This document shows positions 52,993 through 61,914 of a stretch of DNA of 64,000 nt, one piece after another. How positions within the stretch are numbered: position 1 is the stretch's first letter; every line of letters starts with the position of its first letter. This stretch comes from Marinomonas pollencensis (GTDB taxonomy: Bacteria; Pseudomonadota; Gammaproteobacteria; Pseudomonadales; Marinomonadaceae): positions 124,001-188,000 of the forward strand of contig NZ_QUNG01000007.1 of the NCBI RefSeq assembly GCF_003387375.1, read 5' to 3'. The notes under the pieces were generated by a model. The model made no database searches, was not told the origin of the DNA, and was given only the letters and a program-made list of their open reading frames with translations. The position numbers and the translations under genes were made by a program.

Positions 52993-55572
52993 ATGCGAAT
53001 CGAGCGTTTAACAAGTAAACTTCAGTTGGCTCTGTCTGATGCGCAATCCATCGCGTTAGGACAAGATCATTCATACATTGAGTCCCTTCATTTATTCATT
53101 GCTTTGCTGGATCAGCAAGGCGGCAGCACACGCCCAATTTTGCAGCAATCTGGTGTTCAGGTTGCTAAGCTCCGTGACAGTCTTGATGTGCTTTTAGATC
53201 GTTTGCCTAAGGTTAACAATCATGATGGCAATGTCCAAATGTCGCCTGAATTAGGGCGTCTGATGAACCTTGCAGATAAAGAAGCGCAAAAGCGAAAAGA
53301 TCAATTCATCTCATCTGAGTTGGTGTTAATGGCGATGTTTGATGGCAAGGATGACTTGGCCAAAGCATTAAAAGCAACGGGTGTGACCAAGGCGGACATC
53401 GCCTCGGTGATCGATAGTGTGCGAGGTGGAGAGTCTGTCAATGACCCGAATGCAGAAGAAAACCGCCAAGCGTTGGATAAGTACACAGTAGACCTCACAG
53501 CCAAAGCCGCAGAAGGCAAGCTTGACCCTGTGATTGGTCGAGATGATGAGATACGTCGTACGATACAAGTGTTACAGCGCCGCCGTAAAAATAACCCGGT
53601 GCTAATTGGCGAACCAGGAGTGGGTAAAACCGCCATTGTTGAAGGTTTGGCACAGCGTATTATTAATGGTGAAGTGCCAGAAGGCTTAAAGAGTAAGCGC
53701 GTGCTTGCTCTTGATATGGGGGCTTTGATAGCAGGAGCTAAATACCGTGGTGAATTTGAAGAGCGATTAAAAGCTGTATTGAACGAATTGTCCAAACAAG
53801 AAGGGCAAATCATTCTGTTTATTGATGAAATCCACACCATGGTAGGCGCAGGCAAATCAGAAGGCTCAATGGATGCTGGGAATATGCTAAAGCCTGCTTT
53901 GGCGCGTGGCGAGCTTCATTGTGTAGGGGCAACGACGCTGGATGAATATCGCCAGTATATTGAAAAAGACGCCGCACTAGAGCGCCGTTTCCAGAAGGTT
54001 CTGGTTGAAGAGCCTAGTGTGTTGGATTCAATCGCTATTTTACGTGGCCTAAAAGAGCGTTATGAGGTCCATCATGGGGTGGATATTACCGACTCGGCAA
54101 TCATTGCTGCAGCCAAATTATCACAACGTTATATTACTGATCGTCAATTACCGGACAAGGCGATTGACTTGATTGACGAGGCGGCCAGCCGTATTCGTAT
54201 GGAGATGGACTCCAAGCCTGAGAATATGGACCGTTTAGAGCGACGTTTGATTCAATTAAAGATAGAAAAAGAAGCGCTTAAAAAAGAAACCGACAGAGCA
54301 TCGAAGGTGCGCTTAGGTGAGCTTGAGAATGAGATTGACGACTTGCAAAAGCAGTATTCTGATTTTGAAGAAATTTGGAATGCCGAAAAGGCTGCTTTGC
54401 AAGGTGCTCAGAAGCTAAAAGAAGAGTTAGAAGCGGTTAAGCATGAAATGGAAGAGGCGCGCCGCAGCGGTAATCTGGCCAAGATGTCAGAGCTGCAATA
54501 TGGGGTGATTCCTATGTTGGAAGCGGAAATTGAAAAAGCCGGTAAAGCGGAAGAAGAAGCGCAAATGACGCTGCTGAAAAACCGTGTGACCGAAGAGGAA
54601 ATAGCGACGGTAGTGGCGCGTTGGACCGGTATTCCAATGGAAAAAATGCTTGAGGGGGATCGCGATCGCCTGTTGCGCATGGAAGACGCCTTGCACGAAT
54701 CGGTTATCGGCCAGGATGAGGCGGTTCAGGCTGTCTCTAACGCGGTAAGACGCTCTCGTTCTGGATTGGCGGATCCGAATCGCCCGAATGGCTCATTTCT
54801 TTTCTTAGGCCCCACAGGGGTGGGAAAAACAGAGTTGTGTAAGTCATTGGCTAGATTTTTGTTTGATACTGATCAAGCCATGGTGCGCATTGATATGTCT
54901 GAGTTTATGGAGAAGCATTCTGTGGCGCGTTTGATTGGTGCGCCACCAGGTTATGTTGGTTATGAAGAGGGTGGCTATTTGACCGAAGCGGTTAGACGTC
55001 GCCCTTATTCTGTGCTGCTGTTGGATGAGATAGAAAAAGCGCACCCAGATGTGTTTAATATTTTGCTTCAAGTGTTGGATGATGGTCGATTAACCGATGG
55101 TCAGGGTAGAACCGTCGACTTTCGAAATACCGTGATTGTGATGACCTCGAACTTAGGTTCTGATGTTATACAAGAATTTCGTTCTAACGACCAATATGAA
55201 GAGATTAAGACCAAGGTAATGGAGGTAGTAGGAATGCACTTCAGACCTGAGTTTATTAATCGTATTGACGAAACCGTGGTCTTCCATCCATTGATGCAGG
55301 CGCAAATTAAAGGTATTGCTAAGATCCAGTTAGCACATTTGAATCATCGTCTGGCAGAAATGGGCATGGCGTTGGATTTGAGTGAGGCGGCCTCTGATCA
55401 ATTGGCGGAGGTGGGTTATGACCCTGTCTATGGGGCTCGACCACTAAAACGAGCTATCCAGCAATGGATAGAAAACCCATTAGCAAACGAACTATTGTCT
55501 GGTGGTTTTGTATCGGGAGATACCATTCTAGCGGATGTGGAGAATGATCAGATCATTTTTACCAAAGGCTGA
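52993..55572 (+). CDS. clpB: Disaggregase chaperone ClpB
   Basis: ClpB is a hexameric AAA+ disaggregase acting with DnaK. The N-terminal domain (1-150) is followed by NBD1 with Walker [10 protein letters not shown], then the coiled-coil middle domain (about 410-525, rich in Glu/Lys). NBD2 has Walker [13 protein letters not shown] and Walker [10 protein letters not shown]. The C-terminal domain ends [11 protein letters not shown] perfect AAGGAGGT lies at 52981-52988. The 859 residues match E. coli (857). Confidence 0.97.
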   Translation: MRIERLTSKLQLALSDAQSIALGQDHSYIESLHLFIALLDQQGGSTRPILQQSGVQVAKLRDSLDVLLDRLPKVNNHDGNVQMSPELGRLMNLADKEAQKRKDQFISSELVLMAMFDGKDDLAKALKATGVTKADIASVIDSVRGGESVNDPNAEENRQALDKYTVDLTAKAAEGKLDPVIGRDDEIRRTIQVLQRRRKNNPVLIGEPGVGKTAIVEGLAQRIINGEVPEGLKSKRVLALDMGALIAGAKYRGEFEERLKAVLNELSKQEGQIILFIDEIHTMVGAGKSEGSMDAGNMLKPALARGELHCVGATTLDEYRQYIEKDAALERRFQKVLVEEPSVLDSIAILRGLKERYEVHHGVDITDSAIIAAAKLSQRYITDRQLPDKAIDLIDEAASRIRMEMDSKPENMDRLERRLIQLKIEKEALKKETDRASKVRLGELENEIDDLQKQYSDFEEIWNAEKAALQGAQKLKEELEAVKHEMEEARRSGNLAKMSELQYGVIPMLEAEIEKAGKAEEEAQMTLLKNRVTEEEIATVVARWTGIPMEKMLEGDRDRLLRMEDALHESVIGQDEAVQAVSNAVRRSRSGLADPNRPNGSFLFLGPTGVGKTELCKSLARFLFDTDQAMVRIDMSEFMEKHSVARLIGAPPGYVGYEEGGYLTEAVRRRPYSVLLLDEIEKAHPDVFNILLQVLDDGRLTDGQGRTVDFRNTVIVMTSNLGSDVIQEFRSNDQYEEIKTKVMEVVGMHFRPEFINRIDETVVFHPLMQAQIKGIAKIQLAHLNHRLAEMGMALDLSEAASDQLAEVGYDPVYGARPLKRAIQQWIENPLANELLSGGFVSGDTILADVENDQIIFTKG

Positions 55573-55598
55573 TCTATTCGCGCTTTTATTTGGTTATC

Positions 55599-55625
55599 AA
55601 AAACTCACTTAGGTGAGTTTTTTTA
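55599..55625 (+). terminator. clpB terminator
   Basis: The stem AAAAACTCAC/GTGAGTTTTT with TTAG loop and a T-run. Confidence 0.85.
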
Positions 55626-55651
55626 TGCCTAGCACTTTATTGTTTAAGCAC

Positions 55652-55688
55652 AAAAAAAACCAACCTAATCTTAGGTTGGTTTTTTTAT
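55652..55688. terminator. Bidirectional terminator
   Basis: The stem with AACCAACCTA/TAGGTTGGTT has an ATCT loop, an A-run on the left and a T-run on the right. It ends the minus-strand barrel protein gene and backs up clpB. Confidence 0.88.
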
Positions 55689-55718
55689 TAAAGAGCTTTG
55701 TGTGGCTTAAGCGTTTGT

Positions 55719-56396
55719 TTAAAAGTCGATAAAGGCGCCGACAAACACACCAGAGAAGTCGCTCTTAATGTCTTTCCCGTCAATATCGTCTAGGTCTAGA
55801 TCTATTTTACGGTAACCGCCTTCAAGGCCTACGAGGAAAGGGCTTTGGTATTTTACTTTTAGGGTTGTGTCCGTGATGCTAGAGCCGTCGAAACCGCCTG
55901 CTTTTAATTCACCGCCAAAAGAAAGGCGTGTGCCTGGAACGGTTACATAGCCTGCCACATAACCTAATGGGTAGTAGTCAGATAGGTTGGTCTTGTTGCC
56001 ATCAAGGGTTACTGAGCCATCAAATTTACGCACAGTTAGACCAGCGTCTAGGTCGATCCAAAGTAAGCCATCAAGAAATTCATAGTAAAGCGTGTAATCT
56101 TGGTGGGATAGATCAAGCTTAGCGGATTGTGAACCAACGCTGCCATTGGCTTTTAAATCTAGGCTTTGAAAACGGACATTAGGAATCAGAGGTAGAGGGT
56201 GTTCAAAAGCAATCCCAAAATACGTTCCGCTTTTTCCATCTAAATCGGCAGATTGTTTGCTGCTGTCTTTGTCTGAAATGTAGCTGTCGTCTGCGCTGGG
56301 TGAGTAAGAACCAACCTCGGCAGTCAGGCCAATAATATCAGCTTGTGCTGCGCCTGCTAATAGGGCGGTGGTTAGAAGTAGGGTTGGCTTCATCAT
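55719..56396 (-). CDS. Outer membrane beta-barrel protein (TIGR04219-like)
   Basis: About 225 residues with signal peptide TLLLTTALLAGAAQA before DIIGLTAEVGSYSPS, then alternating strands and the terminal GVFVGAFIDF ending in Phe. The short strands, the DIIGL start and the conserved GIAFEHPLPLIPNVRFQ agree with the TIGR04219 family of small outer membrane barrels. The function is unknown. ATG ATG at 56396/56393 are the likely starts; the longer frame to 56426 is less likely. Confidence 0.82.
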   Translation of the reverse strand: MMKPTLLLTTALLAGAAQADIIGLTAEVGSYSPSADDSYISDKDSSKQSADLDGKSGTYFGIAFEHPLPLIPNVRFQSLDLKANGSVGSQSAKLDLSHQDYTLYYEFLDGLLWIDLDAGLTVRKFDGSVTLDGNKTNLSDYYPLGYVAGYVTVPGTRLSFGGELKAGGFDGSSITDTTLKVKYQSPFLVGLEGGYRKIDLDLDDIDGKDIKSDFSGVFVGAFIDF

Positions 56397-56518
56397 AATG
56401 TACATCCATAAATCAAATAGTGACAAATTTCTTCCATTATATGTCTTCGGGTAACAAAATCCAGAGAAATAAGGAGGAAAATAGATCTAATGTGTATGGA
56501 GGATAAAGCGGAGAATGA

Positions 56519-56593
56519 TGGCTGGGGTAGCAGGATTCGAACCTACGCATGACAGGATCAAAACCTGTTGCCTTACCGCTTGGCGATACCCCA
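56519..56593 (-). tRNA. tRNA-Gln (TTG)
   Basis: 75 bases with encoded CCA. Acceptor TGGGGTA/TACCCCA, D-arm GCCAAGCGGTAAGGC, anticodon loop TTTTGAT (anticodon TTG) and T-loop TTCGAAT. The copy is identical to the other two tRNA-Gln genes of the array. It is the last gene in the direction of transcription. Confidence 0.97.
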
Positions 56594-56611
56594 AAAAATC
56601 ATTTTTTGATA

Positions 56612-56688
56612 TGGTGGCTATGACTAGATTCGAACTAGTGACCCCATCATTATGAGTGATGTGCTCTAACCAACTGAGCTACATAGCC
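56612..56688 (-). tRNA. tRNA-Met (CAT)
   Basis: 77 bases with encoded CCA. Acceptor GGCTATG/CATAGCC, anticodon loop CTCATAA (CAT). The acceptor begins with a paired G:C and lacks the initiator C-A mismatch, so this is the elongator. It is identical to the copy at 56809. A/T-rich repeat CAAAAAATGATTTTTTG lies between it and tRNA-Gln 56519. Confidence 0.95.
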
Positions 56689-56721
56689 TAAATTATATCT
56701 TTGCTTATTAACAAATTTCGA

Positions 56722-56796
56722 TGGCTGGGGTAGCAGGATTCGAACCTACGCATGACAGGATCAAAACCTGTTGCCTTACCGCTTGGCGATACCCCA
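56722..56796 (-). tRNA. tRNA-Gln (TTG)
   Basis: Identical 75-base copy of the flanking tRNA-Gln genes, with CCA encoded. Lies between two tRNA-Met genes. Confidence 0.97.
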
Positions 56797-56808
56797 TTAT
56801 CGAATTGT

Positions 56809-56885
56809 TGGTGGCTATGACTAGATTCGAACTAGTGACCCCATCATTATGAGTGATGTGCTCTAACCAACTGAGCTACATAGCC
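56809..56885 (-). tRNA. tRNA-Met (CAT)
   Basis: Identical 77-base copy of the elongator tRNA-Met gene at 56612, with CCA encoded. Only 8 bases separate it from the next tRNA-Gln gene. Confidence 0.95.
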
Positions 56886-56893
56886 GTGTCTAT

Positions 56894-56968
56894 TGGCTGG
56901 GGTAGCAGGATTCGAACCTACGCATGACAGGATCAAAACCTGTTGCCTTACCGCTTGGCGATACCCCA
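56894..56968 (-). tRNA. tRNA-Gln (TTG)
   Basis: First gene of the array in the direction of transcription, with CCA encoded, 75 bases. Preceded by a GC-rich discriminator and promoter at 57025-57053. Confidence 0.97.
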
Positions 56969-57024
56969 ATAGACTGTCACAGAGCCAGTTGTCGTAGAAC
57001 GATCTGCTGTCTCTGTGGCGCGAT

Positions 57025-57053
57025 ATTATTCATATAACCCGTTAACGGGTCAA
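57025..57053 (-). promoter_or_regulatory. tRNA array promoter with 14-bp palindrome
   Basis: Minus strand TTGACC (57048-57053), 17 bases, AATAAT (57025-57030), followed by a GCGCC discriminator typical of stringently controlled stable-RNA promoters. The perfect palindrome ACCCGTTAACGGGT (57037-57050) sits in the spacer and touches the -35. A leader of about 50 bases contains CACAGAG/CTCTGTG. Confidence 0.65.
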
Positions 57054-57080
57054 GTGTTTTCTTCAATGTTTTATAAAAAA

Positions 57081-58172
57081 TCAAACATTGAAGCGGAAAT
57101 GCATCACATCACCGTCTTTTACAATGTAGTCTTTTCCTTCTAGACGCCATTTGCCGGCTTCTTTCGCGCCATTTTCACCCTTGTATTGGATGAAATCGTC
57201 GTAACCAACTACTTCGGCACGGATAAAGCCTTTTTCAAAGTCTGTGTGGATCACACCAGCCGCTTGAGGGCCTGTTGCCCCTTGTTTTACTGTCCAGGCT
57301 CGAACTTCTTTAACGCCTGCTGTGAAGTAGGTCTGAAGGCCTAGGAGCTCATAGCCAGCGCGAATAACGCGATCTAGGCCAGGTTCTGTCATTCCCATTT
57401 CGTCTAGGAACTCTTGCATTTCTTCTGCATCAAGTTCGGAAATCTCAGCTTCTAGTTGGTTACAAATAGGAACCACCATGGCGCCTTCTGCCGCGGCAAT
57501 TTCACGAACTTGGTCTAGGTGTGGGTTGTTCTCAAAGCCGTCTTCAGCAACGTTGGCAATGTACATGGTTGGTTTTGTCGTCAACAGGTGGAAAGACTTC
57601 ACTTCCTTTTGTTGATCATCAGACAGTTCCATAGAGCGAACCGGTAAACCGTTCTCCAAATGAGCTTTGATGCTTTCCAAAAATGCTTTATGAGCAATGG
57701 CGTCTTTATTGCCACTTTTGGCATTTTTAGCTGTGCGGAAGATTTGTTTTTCGATGGATTCTAGGTCCGCAAAAATCAACTCTAAGTTGATGACTTCAAT
57801 GTCTGCTTTTGGATTGACTTGGTTTGAAACGTGAATAACATTTTCGTCTTCAAAGCAACGTACAACGTGGGCAATGGCGTCAGTTTCGCGAATGTTGGCG
57901 AGGAATTTATTGCCCAGGCCTTCACCTTTAGAGGCGCCTTCAACTAAGCCTGCAATGTCCACAAATTCCATTGTGGTGGCTAATACACGCTCAGGTTTCA
58001 CTATCTCAGCCAATGCATCTAAGCGTGGGTCTGGCATAGCAACGACACCGGCATTTGGTTCGATAGTACAAAAAGGGAAGTTTTCAGCGCCAATACCTGC
58101 TTTGGTAAGGGCGTTAAAAAGAGTTGATTTACCAACGTTAGGTAGCCCTACGATGCCGCAATTAAAACCCAT
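57081..58172 (-). CDS. ychF: Obg-family ATPase YchF
   Basis: YchF is a ribosome-binding P-loop ATPase involved in translation and stress. It has G1 [15 protein letters not shown]2-G3 with [16 protein letters not shown], and a C-terminal TGS-type domain ([11 protein letters not shown]... [18 protein letters not shown]). It is 363 residues long. It follows pth by 26 bases at the end of the minus-strand ispE-prs-rplY-pth run. Confidence 0.96.
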   Translation of the reverse strand: MGFNCGIVGLPNVGKSTLFNALTKAGIGAENFPFCTIEPNAGVVAMPDPRLDALAEIVKPERVLATTMEFVDIAGLVEGASKGEGLGNKFLANIRETDAIAHVVRCFEDENVIHVSNQVNPKADIEVINLELIFADLESIEKQIFRTAKNAKSGNKDAIAHKAFLESIKAHLENGLPVRSMELSDDQQKEVKSFHLLTTKPTMYIANVAEDGFENNPHLDQVREIAAAEGAMVVPICNQLEAEISELDAEEMQEFLDEMGMTEPGLDRVIRAGYELLGLQTYFTAGVKEVRAWTVKQGATGPQAAGVIHTDFEKGFIRAEVVGYDDFIQYKGENGAKEAGKWRLEGKDYIVKDGDVMHFRFNV

Positions 58173-58198
58173 AGTGAGATTCCTGAATAATTAAATGA

Positions 58199-58783
58199 TT
58201 ATGCTTTGAAACTGTGGAGTTGATTCATCACGGCGTTAAGATTGCCGCGAACGATATCATCAACATAGCGTAACGATTCGTCGATCGTTTGCTCTATTTT
58301 ACTGTAGTCATCCGGCGAGGCTTTTTTTAGCACATAGTTAGCCACTTGACTGGCATGACCTGGATGTCCAATACCAATACGTAAACGACCGAACTCTCGG
58401 TTGTTTGCTAACTTTGCTATGATGTCTTTTAGGCCGTTATGGCCGCCGTGGCCGCCACCCTTTTTCAGCTTGACTGTGCCGGGAGGGATGTCTAACTCGT
58501 CATGAATGACAAGTACTTCTTCTGGAGGGATTTTGTAAAACTGGCAAACCGCTTGTACGGCTTTACCACTTAAATTCATATAGGTGGTGGGAATCAGTAA
58601 GTAGCATTCTTCACCAGCTATAGAAACTTTGCCAAATTGGCCTGAGAACTTCTTATCAGAACGCAAAAGGCATTGGCTCTGACGAGCCAATGCCTCTACC
58701 CATTGGGCGCCTGCATTGTGACGAGTGTTCTCGTATTCGTTACCTGGATTACCCAGACCGACTAATAATTTGAAACCTGCCAC
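58199..58783 (-). CDS. pth: Peptidyl-tRNA hydrolase Pth
   Basis: Pth frees tRNA from peptidyl-tRNA. Catalytic His lies in YENTRHNAGAQWV, and further motifs are IPTTYMNLSGKAV, VIHDELDIPPG and KKGGGHGGHNGLKDI. It has 194 residues. It is 19 bases downstream of rplY and transcribed with it. Confidence 0.96.
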   Translation of the reverse strand: MAGFKLLVGLGNPGNEYENTRHNAGAQWVEALARQSQCLLRSDKKFSGQFGKVSIAGEECYLLIPTTYMNLSGKAVQAVCQFYKIPPEEVLVIHDELDIPPGTVKLKKGGGHGGHNGLKDIIAKLANNREFGRLRIGIGHPGHASQVANYVLKKASPDDYSKIEQTIDESLRYVDDIVRGNLNAVMNQLHSFKA

Positions 58784-58802
58784 AATGCTACCTTCAATGA
58801 TC

Positions 58803-59381
58803 TTAACGTTTAGATTTGTCGATACGACCGATTGGCTGGTTGTGATCTTCGCCTTTAAGTAAAGCGATCAACTCAACGCCTTCTGGTAGTGTTGCATCAG
58901 ATAGGTGGAAAATCTGACCAAGCTGACCGTCGATAACGTCAACAATCAATTCAGCAGGAAGATTTGCTGGTAGGCAACGAACTTCAGCCAATTTAGCTTC
59001 AACAGTCAAACGACCGCCTTGGCTCTTAACACCTTCACTTTTCGCAGCGTTGATGAAAGTTAGTGGTACACGAGTTGTGATCACTGTGTTTTCAGCAATG
59101 CGTAGTAGGTCGATGTGCATTACAGCGCCAGTTGCTGGGTGACGTTGAAGTGCTTTAACAAGTACTTTTTCCGCTTGACCATCAACAGATACTTCAACAA
59201 CGCTAGTTAGGAAACCAGGAGTTGTTACTGCTTTAAGCAGTTCGTTATCTTTAAAAGTAACGGATTTTGGCTCTGTATCGCCGCCGTAGATAACAGCAGG
59301 CACTAGGCCTTCTTTACGAAGGCGGCGGCTCGCACCTTTACCTTCTTCAGTACGTGCAACGGCATTAATAGATAATGTCAT
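58803..59381 (-). CDS. rplY: 50S ribosomal protein L25 / general stress protein Ctc
   Basis: A 192-residue long form of L25. The N-terminal 5S-rRNA-binding L25 domain (1-92; RTEEGKGASRRLRKEGLVPA) is joined to the C-terminal beta domain of the TL5/Ctc type. The family is longer than E. coli L25 (94 residues). Gene order prs-rplY-pth-ychF is common in gammaproteobacteria. Confidence 0.94.
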   Translation of the reverse strand: MTLSINAVARTEEGKGASRRLRKEGLVPAVIYGGDTEPKSVTFKDNELLKAVTTPGFLTSVVEVSVDGQAEKVLVKALQRHPATGAVMHIDLLRIAENTVITTRVPLTFINAAKSEGVKSQGGRLTVEAKLAEVRCLPANLPAELIVDVIDGQLGQIFHLSDATLPEGVELIALLKGEDHNQPIGRIDKSKR

Positions 59382-59448
59382 GATATTTTCCTAATTAATA
59401 ATAAGTGGTGCCCAGAACTGCGACCCGTTCCGAGCGAAAGTGTTTGGC

Positions 59449-60396
59449 TTAGGCCCCAAACATGGCACTAATAGACTCTTCGTTGCAAACGCGACGAACA
59501 GCCTCTGCCATAATGTCAGACATCGACAACTGGCGTATTTGAGGGCAATTTTGCGCCTCTTGTGTTAATGGGATGGTATCAGTCACGACCAACTCATCAA
59601 GCACGGAATTTTTTACGTTTTCAATGGCTTTACCAGAAAGAACTGGGTGAGTGCAGTAAGCCAATACTTTTGCTGCGCCATGTTCTTTTAGCGCTTTTGC
59701 TGCGGCACATAATGTACCGCCAGTGTCACACATGTCGTCGATCAACACGCAAGTTTTACCGGACACATCACCAATCAAATGCATAATTTGAGCTTCGTTG
59801 GCACGCGGGCGTCGCTTATCTATGATGGCCAAATCCGCATCATCAAGCAGTTTAGCGAAGGCCCTTGCGCGCACAACGCCGCCTACATCCGGAGAAACAA
59901 CGGCAATGTTTTCATGACCTTGACGTTGCAGGTCATCAAGTAATAATGGTGTGGCATAAACGTTATCAACAGGAATATCAAAAAATCCCTGTATTTGGTC
60001 AGCATGTAAGTCGACCGTTAATACTCGATTAATACCGACGGCAGAAATCATATCTGCAACCACTTTAGCGGTAATTGGTACACGCGCAGAACGAACTCGG
60101 CGATCTTGTCGGGCGTAACCAAAATAAGGAATTACCGCGGTGACTCGTGCAGCTGACGCGCGGCGTAGAGCGTCTGCCATTACGATCAATTCCATTAAAT
60201 TGTCATTACTCGGGGCACATGTAGACTGGATAATAAAAACGTCTTTACCGCGAACGTTTTCATTGATCTCAACCGTAATTTCACCATCGCTAAATTTACC
60301 TACGGTAGCATTGCCGATCGGCAAGCCTAAGCGACGAACTACCCTGCGAGCGAGTTCAGGGTTTGCATTACCGGTAAAAACCATCAACTTGGACAC
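59449..60396 (-). CDS. prs: Ribose-phosphate pyrophosphokinase Prs
   Basis: Prs makes PRPP for nucleotide, His and Trp synthesis. The GTG at 60396 gives [15 protein letters not shown], the typical start, with AAAGGG in front; the longer frame would overlap ispE and is unlikely. Motifs are [20 protein letters not shown], the loop [14 protein letters not shown], and the PRPP binding site [12 protein letters not shown]. It is 315 residues long. Confidence 0.96.
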   Translation of the reverse strand: MSKLMVFTGNANPELARRVVRRLGLPIGNATVGKFSDGEITVEINENVRGKDVFIIQSTCAPSNDNLMELIVMADALRRASAARVTAVIPYFGYARQDRRVRSARVPITAKVVADMISAVGINRVLTVDLHADQIQGFFDIPVDNVYATPLLLDDLQRQGHENIAVVSPDVGGVVRARAFAKLLDDADLAIIDKRRPRANEAQIMHLIGDVSGKTCVLIDDMCDTGGTLCAAAKALKEHGAAKVLAYCTHPVLSGKAIENVKNSVLDELVVTDTIPLTQEAQNCPQIRQLSMSDIMAEAVRRVCNEESISAMFGA

Positions 60397-60454
60397 TGTG
60401 TATACCCTTTGTATTGTGTAACTATGAACATAGGTGGCTGGTGTTGCTTGCAAA

Positions 60455-61321
60455 CTAATGGGCAAGCAAACCTTTGTTTTTCTCGATCCACTGGTTTAAT
60501 GCAATATGAGTCGGGGAAAGGTTACAGCCTTGGCAAACCCAAGTTTGCCATTTGTCGGGTGTAGACGCTCTCAGCCGCTCAGCGTCTTGTTGATTGTCAA
60601 ACGTTAAAAAGAGGCAAGCTCCAGTCCCGGTCAGTTTGGCGTCCCCGTGATTTTTAAGCCACAAATACGCTTCATTTACGTCAGGATTGTGCTTTAGCAC
60701 CACGTCTAAGCAATCATTACGCCCACCCAGCGATAAGGCGTGCGATATTTTGATGGGAGGGGTGTCTCTTGTCAAATGTTTATCGGTAAAAATTTGACCA
60801 GTTGAGACATGACAATTGGGTTTTAAGATTAAAAAATAGGGCGTGTCTAATTCGACGGGTTGCAGCTGCTCACCAACGCCTTCAGCAAAGGCTGATTTCC
60901 CCATCACGAAAACGGGCACATCTGCGCCTAAGTTGAGTCCTATTTCAGCCAGCTTCGATAAGGGTAAATCACACTGCCAAAGGGTGTTGAGGGCCAATAA
61001 AGTGGTGGCGGCGTTAGAGCTTCCTCCACCAATACCTCCGCCCATAGGTAATTGTTTTTCTAAAACAATATCGACTCCATGAGAGTCGTTCTGGCGATAA
61101 GGTAGGAGTAAATTAGCCGCCTTAAAAATAAGATTGTCGGTGGTGGCTAAAGACGCTATTTCAGGCGTAATGGTAATGCGGTTTTGTTGGTTTGTGCTAA
61201 AGGATAAGGTGTCACATAAGTCCGTCAATTGAAACAAGGTTTGCAAATCGTGATAACCATCACTGCGTTGGCCTGTAATGTGTAAAAAAAGATTTAATTT
61301 CGCCGGAGAAGGAAGTTTCAT
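60455..61321 (-). CDS. ispE: 4-diphosphocytidyl-2-C-methyl-D-erythritol kinase IspE
   Basis: IspE phosphorylates CDP-ME in the MEP isoprenoid pathway. The GHMP-kinase glycine motif is [16 protein letters not shown], with [14 protein letters not shown] at the start and [10 protein letters not shown] near the end. ATG at 61321 gives the family-like [12 protein letters not shown] and 288 residues; ATG at 61342 overlaps lolB by 16 bases and is an alternative. It follows lolB as in Pseudomonas. Confidence 0.95.
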   Translation of the reverse strand: MKLPSPAKLNLFLHITGQRSDGYHDLQTLFQLTDLCDTLSFSTNQQNRITITPEIASLATTDNLIFKAANLLLPYRQNDSHGVDIVLEKQLPMGGGIGGGSSNAATTLLALNTLWQCDLPLSKLAEIGLNLGADVPVFVMGKSAFAEGVGEQLQPVELDTPYFLILKPNCHVSTGQIFTDKHLTRDTPPIKISHALSLGGRNDCLDVVLKHNPDVNEAYLWLKNHGDAKLTGTGACLFLTFDNQQDAERLRASTPDKWQTWVCQGCNLSPTHIALNQWIEKNKGLLAH

Positions 61322-61326
61322 AGGGG

Positions 61327-61905
61327 TTACTGAATAGTCCATTGGGTGATAATTAAATTAACGCGGTATGGCGGACGTGATACTTGCATTTTTTGCGGCA
61401 AAGACAAGCCTCGAATATCGGCAAATTTCTGATACGAAATCGTCCAGCCATCTTGAATTATTTCACTGGGTAAGTCGCTGTTCTGCTGGTAGCTGATCTT
61501 GCTAAGCGTGTTTGGGTAAGGTAACCCACGAATCCAATAGCTTACTTGGCGTACTGGGAATTGCCAGCCTAGACGCTGCTGAAGCATCTGTTCTGCATCA
61601 TAACCTGTGACAGTTTTGTCCTCATAAGCCAGCACGACTTTGCCGTCTTTGTTTTTACTTAATTCGGTGCTGCCTTGGCCAAACGGGCCATAAATTCTTA
61701 AATCGAAGGTGTTGGCAGAATGTTGCCAATTGAAATTTCCAGAGACAGCATCGTTTTCTGTTCTAATGCCGACGCGGCCTTGCGCTTCCCATTGTTTGAT
61801 TAAACTAACGCTGGCAGGAGGAGGGGTTAGTTTTTGTGGTTGGCTGGTACAGGCCGCAAGTAGTGTGGCGAGGAATGCTAGTAAGGTAACACGAAAAAGC
61901 ATCAT
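61327..61905 (-). CDS. lolB: Outer membrane lipoprotein LolB
   Basis: LolB receives lipoproteins from LolA and places them in the outer membrane. The lipobox LATLLAACTSQPQ is at the N-terminus. Family features are VSLIKQWEAQGRVGIRTEND, FDLRIYGPFGQGSTEL and YWIRGLPYPN. It has 192 residues. Order lolB-ispE-prs is conserved and hemA is divergent nearby. Confidence 0.93.
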   Translation of the reverse strand: MMLFRVTLLAFLATLLAACTSQPQKLTPPPASVSLIKQWEAQGRVGIRTENDAVSGNFNWQHSANTFDLRIYGPFGQGSTELSKNKDGKVVLAYEDKTVTGYDAEQMLQQRLGWQFPVRQVSYWIRGLPYPNTLSKISYQQNSDLPSEIIQDGWTISYQKFADIRGLSLPQKMQVSRPPYRVNLIITQWTIQ

Positions 61906-61914
61906 TAATTGTCC

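Noticed and set aside
53301-53855. 184-codon minus-strand frame opposite clpB
   Set aside because: Antisense shadow of the ClpB NBD1 region; no support as a gene.
56595-56611. A/T-rich inverted repeat between two tRNA genes as a terminator
   Set aside because: Only A:T pairs with a 3-base loop; more likely a processing spacer, as the array continues into tRNA-Gln.
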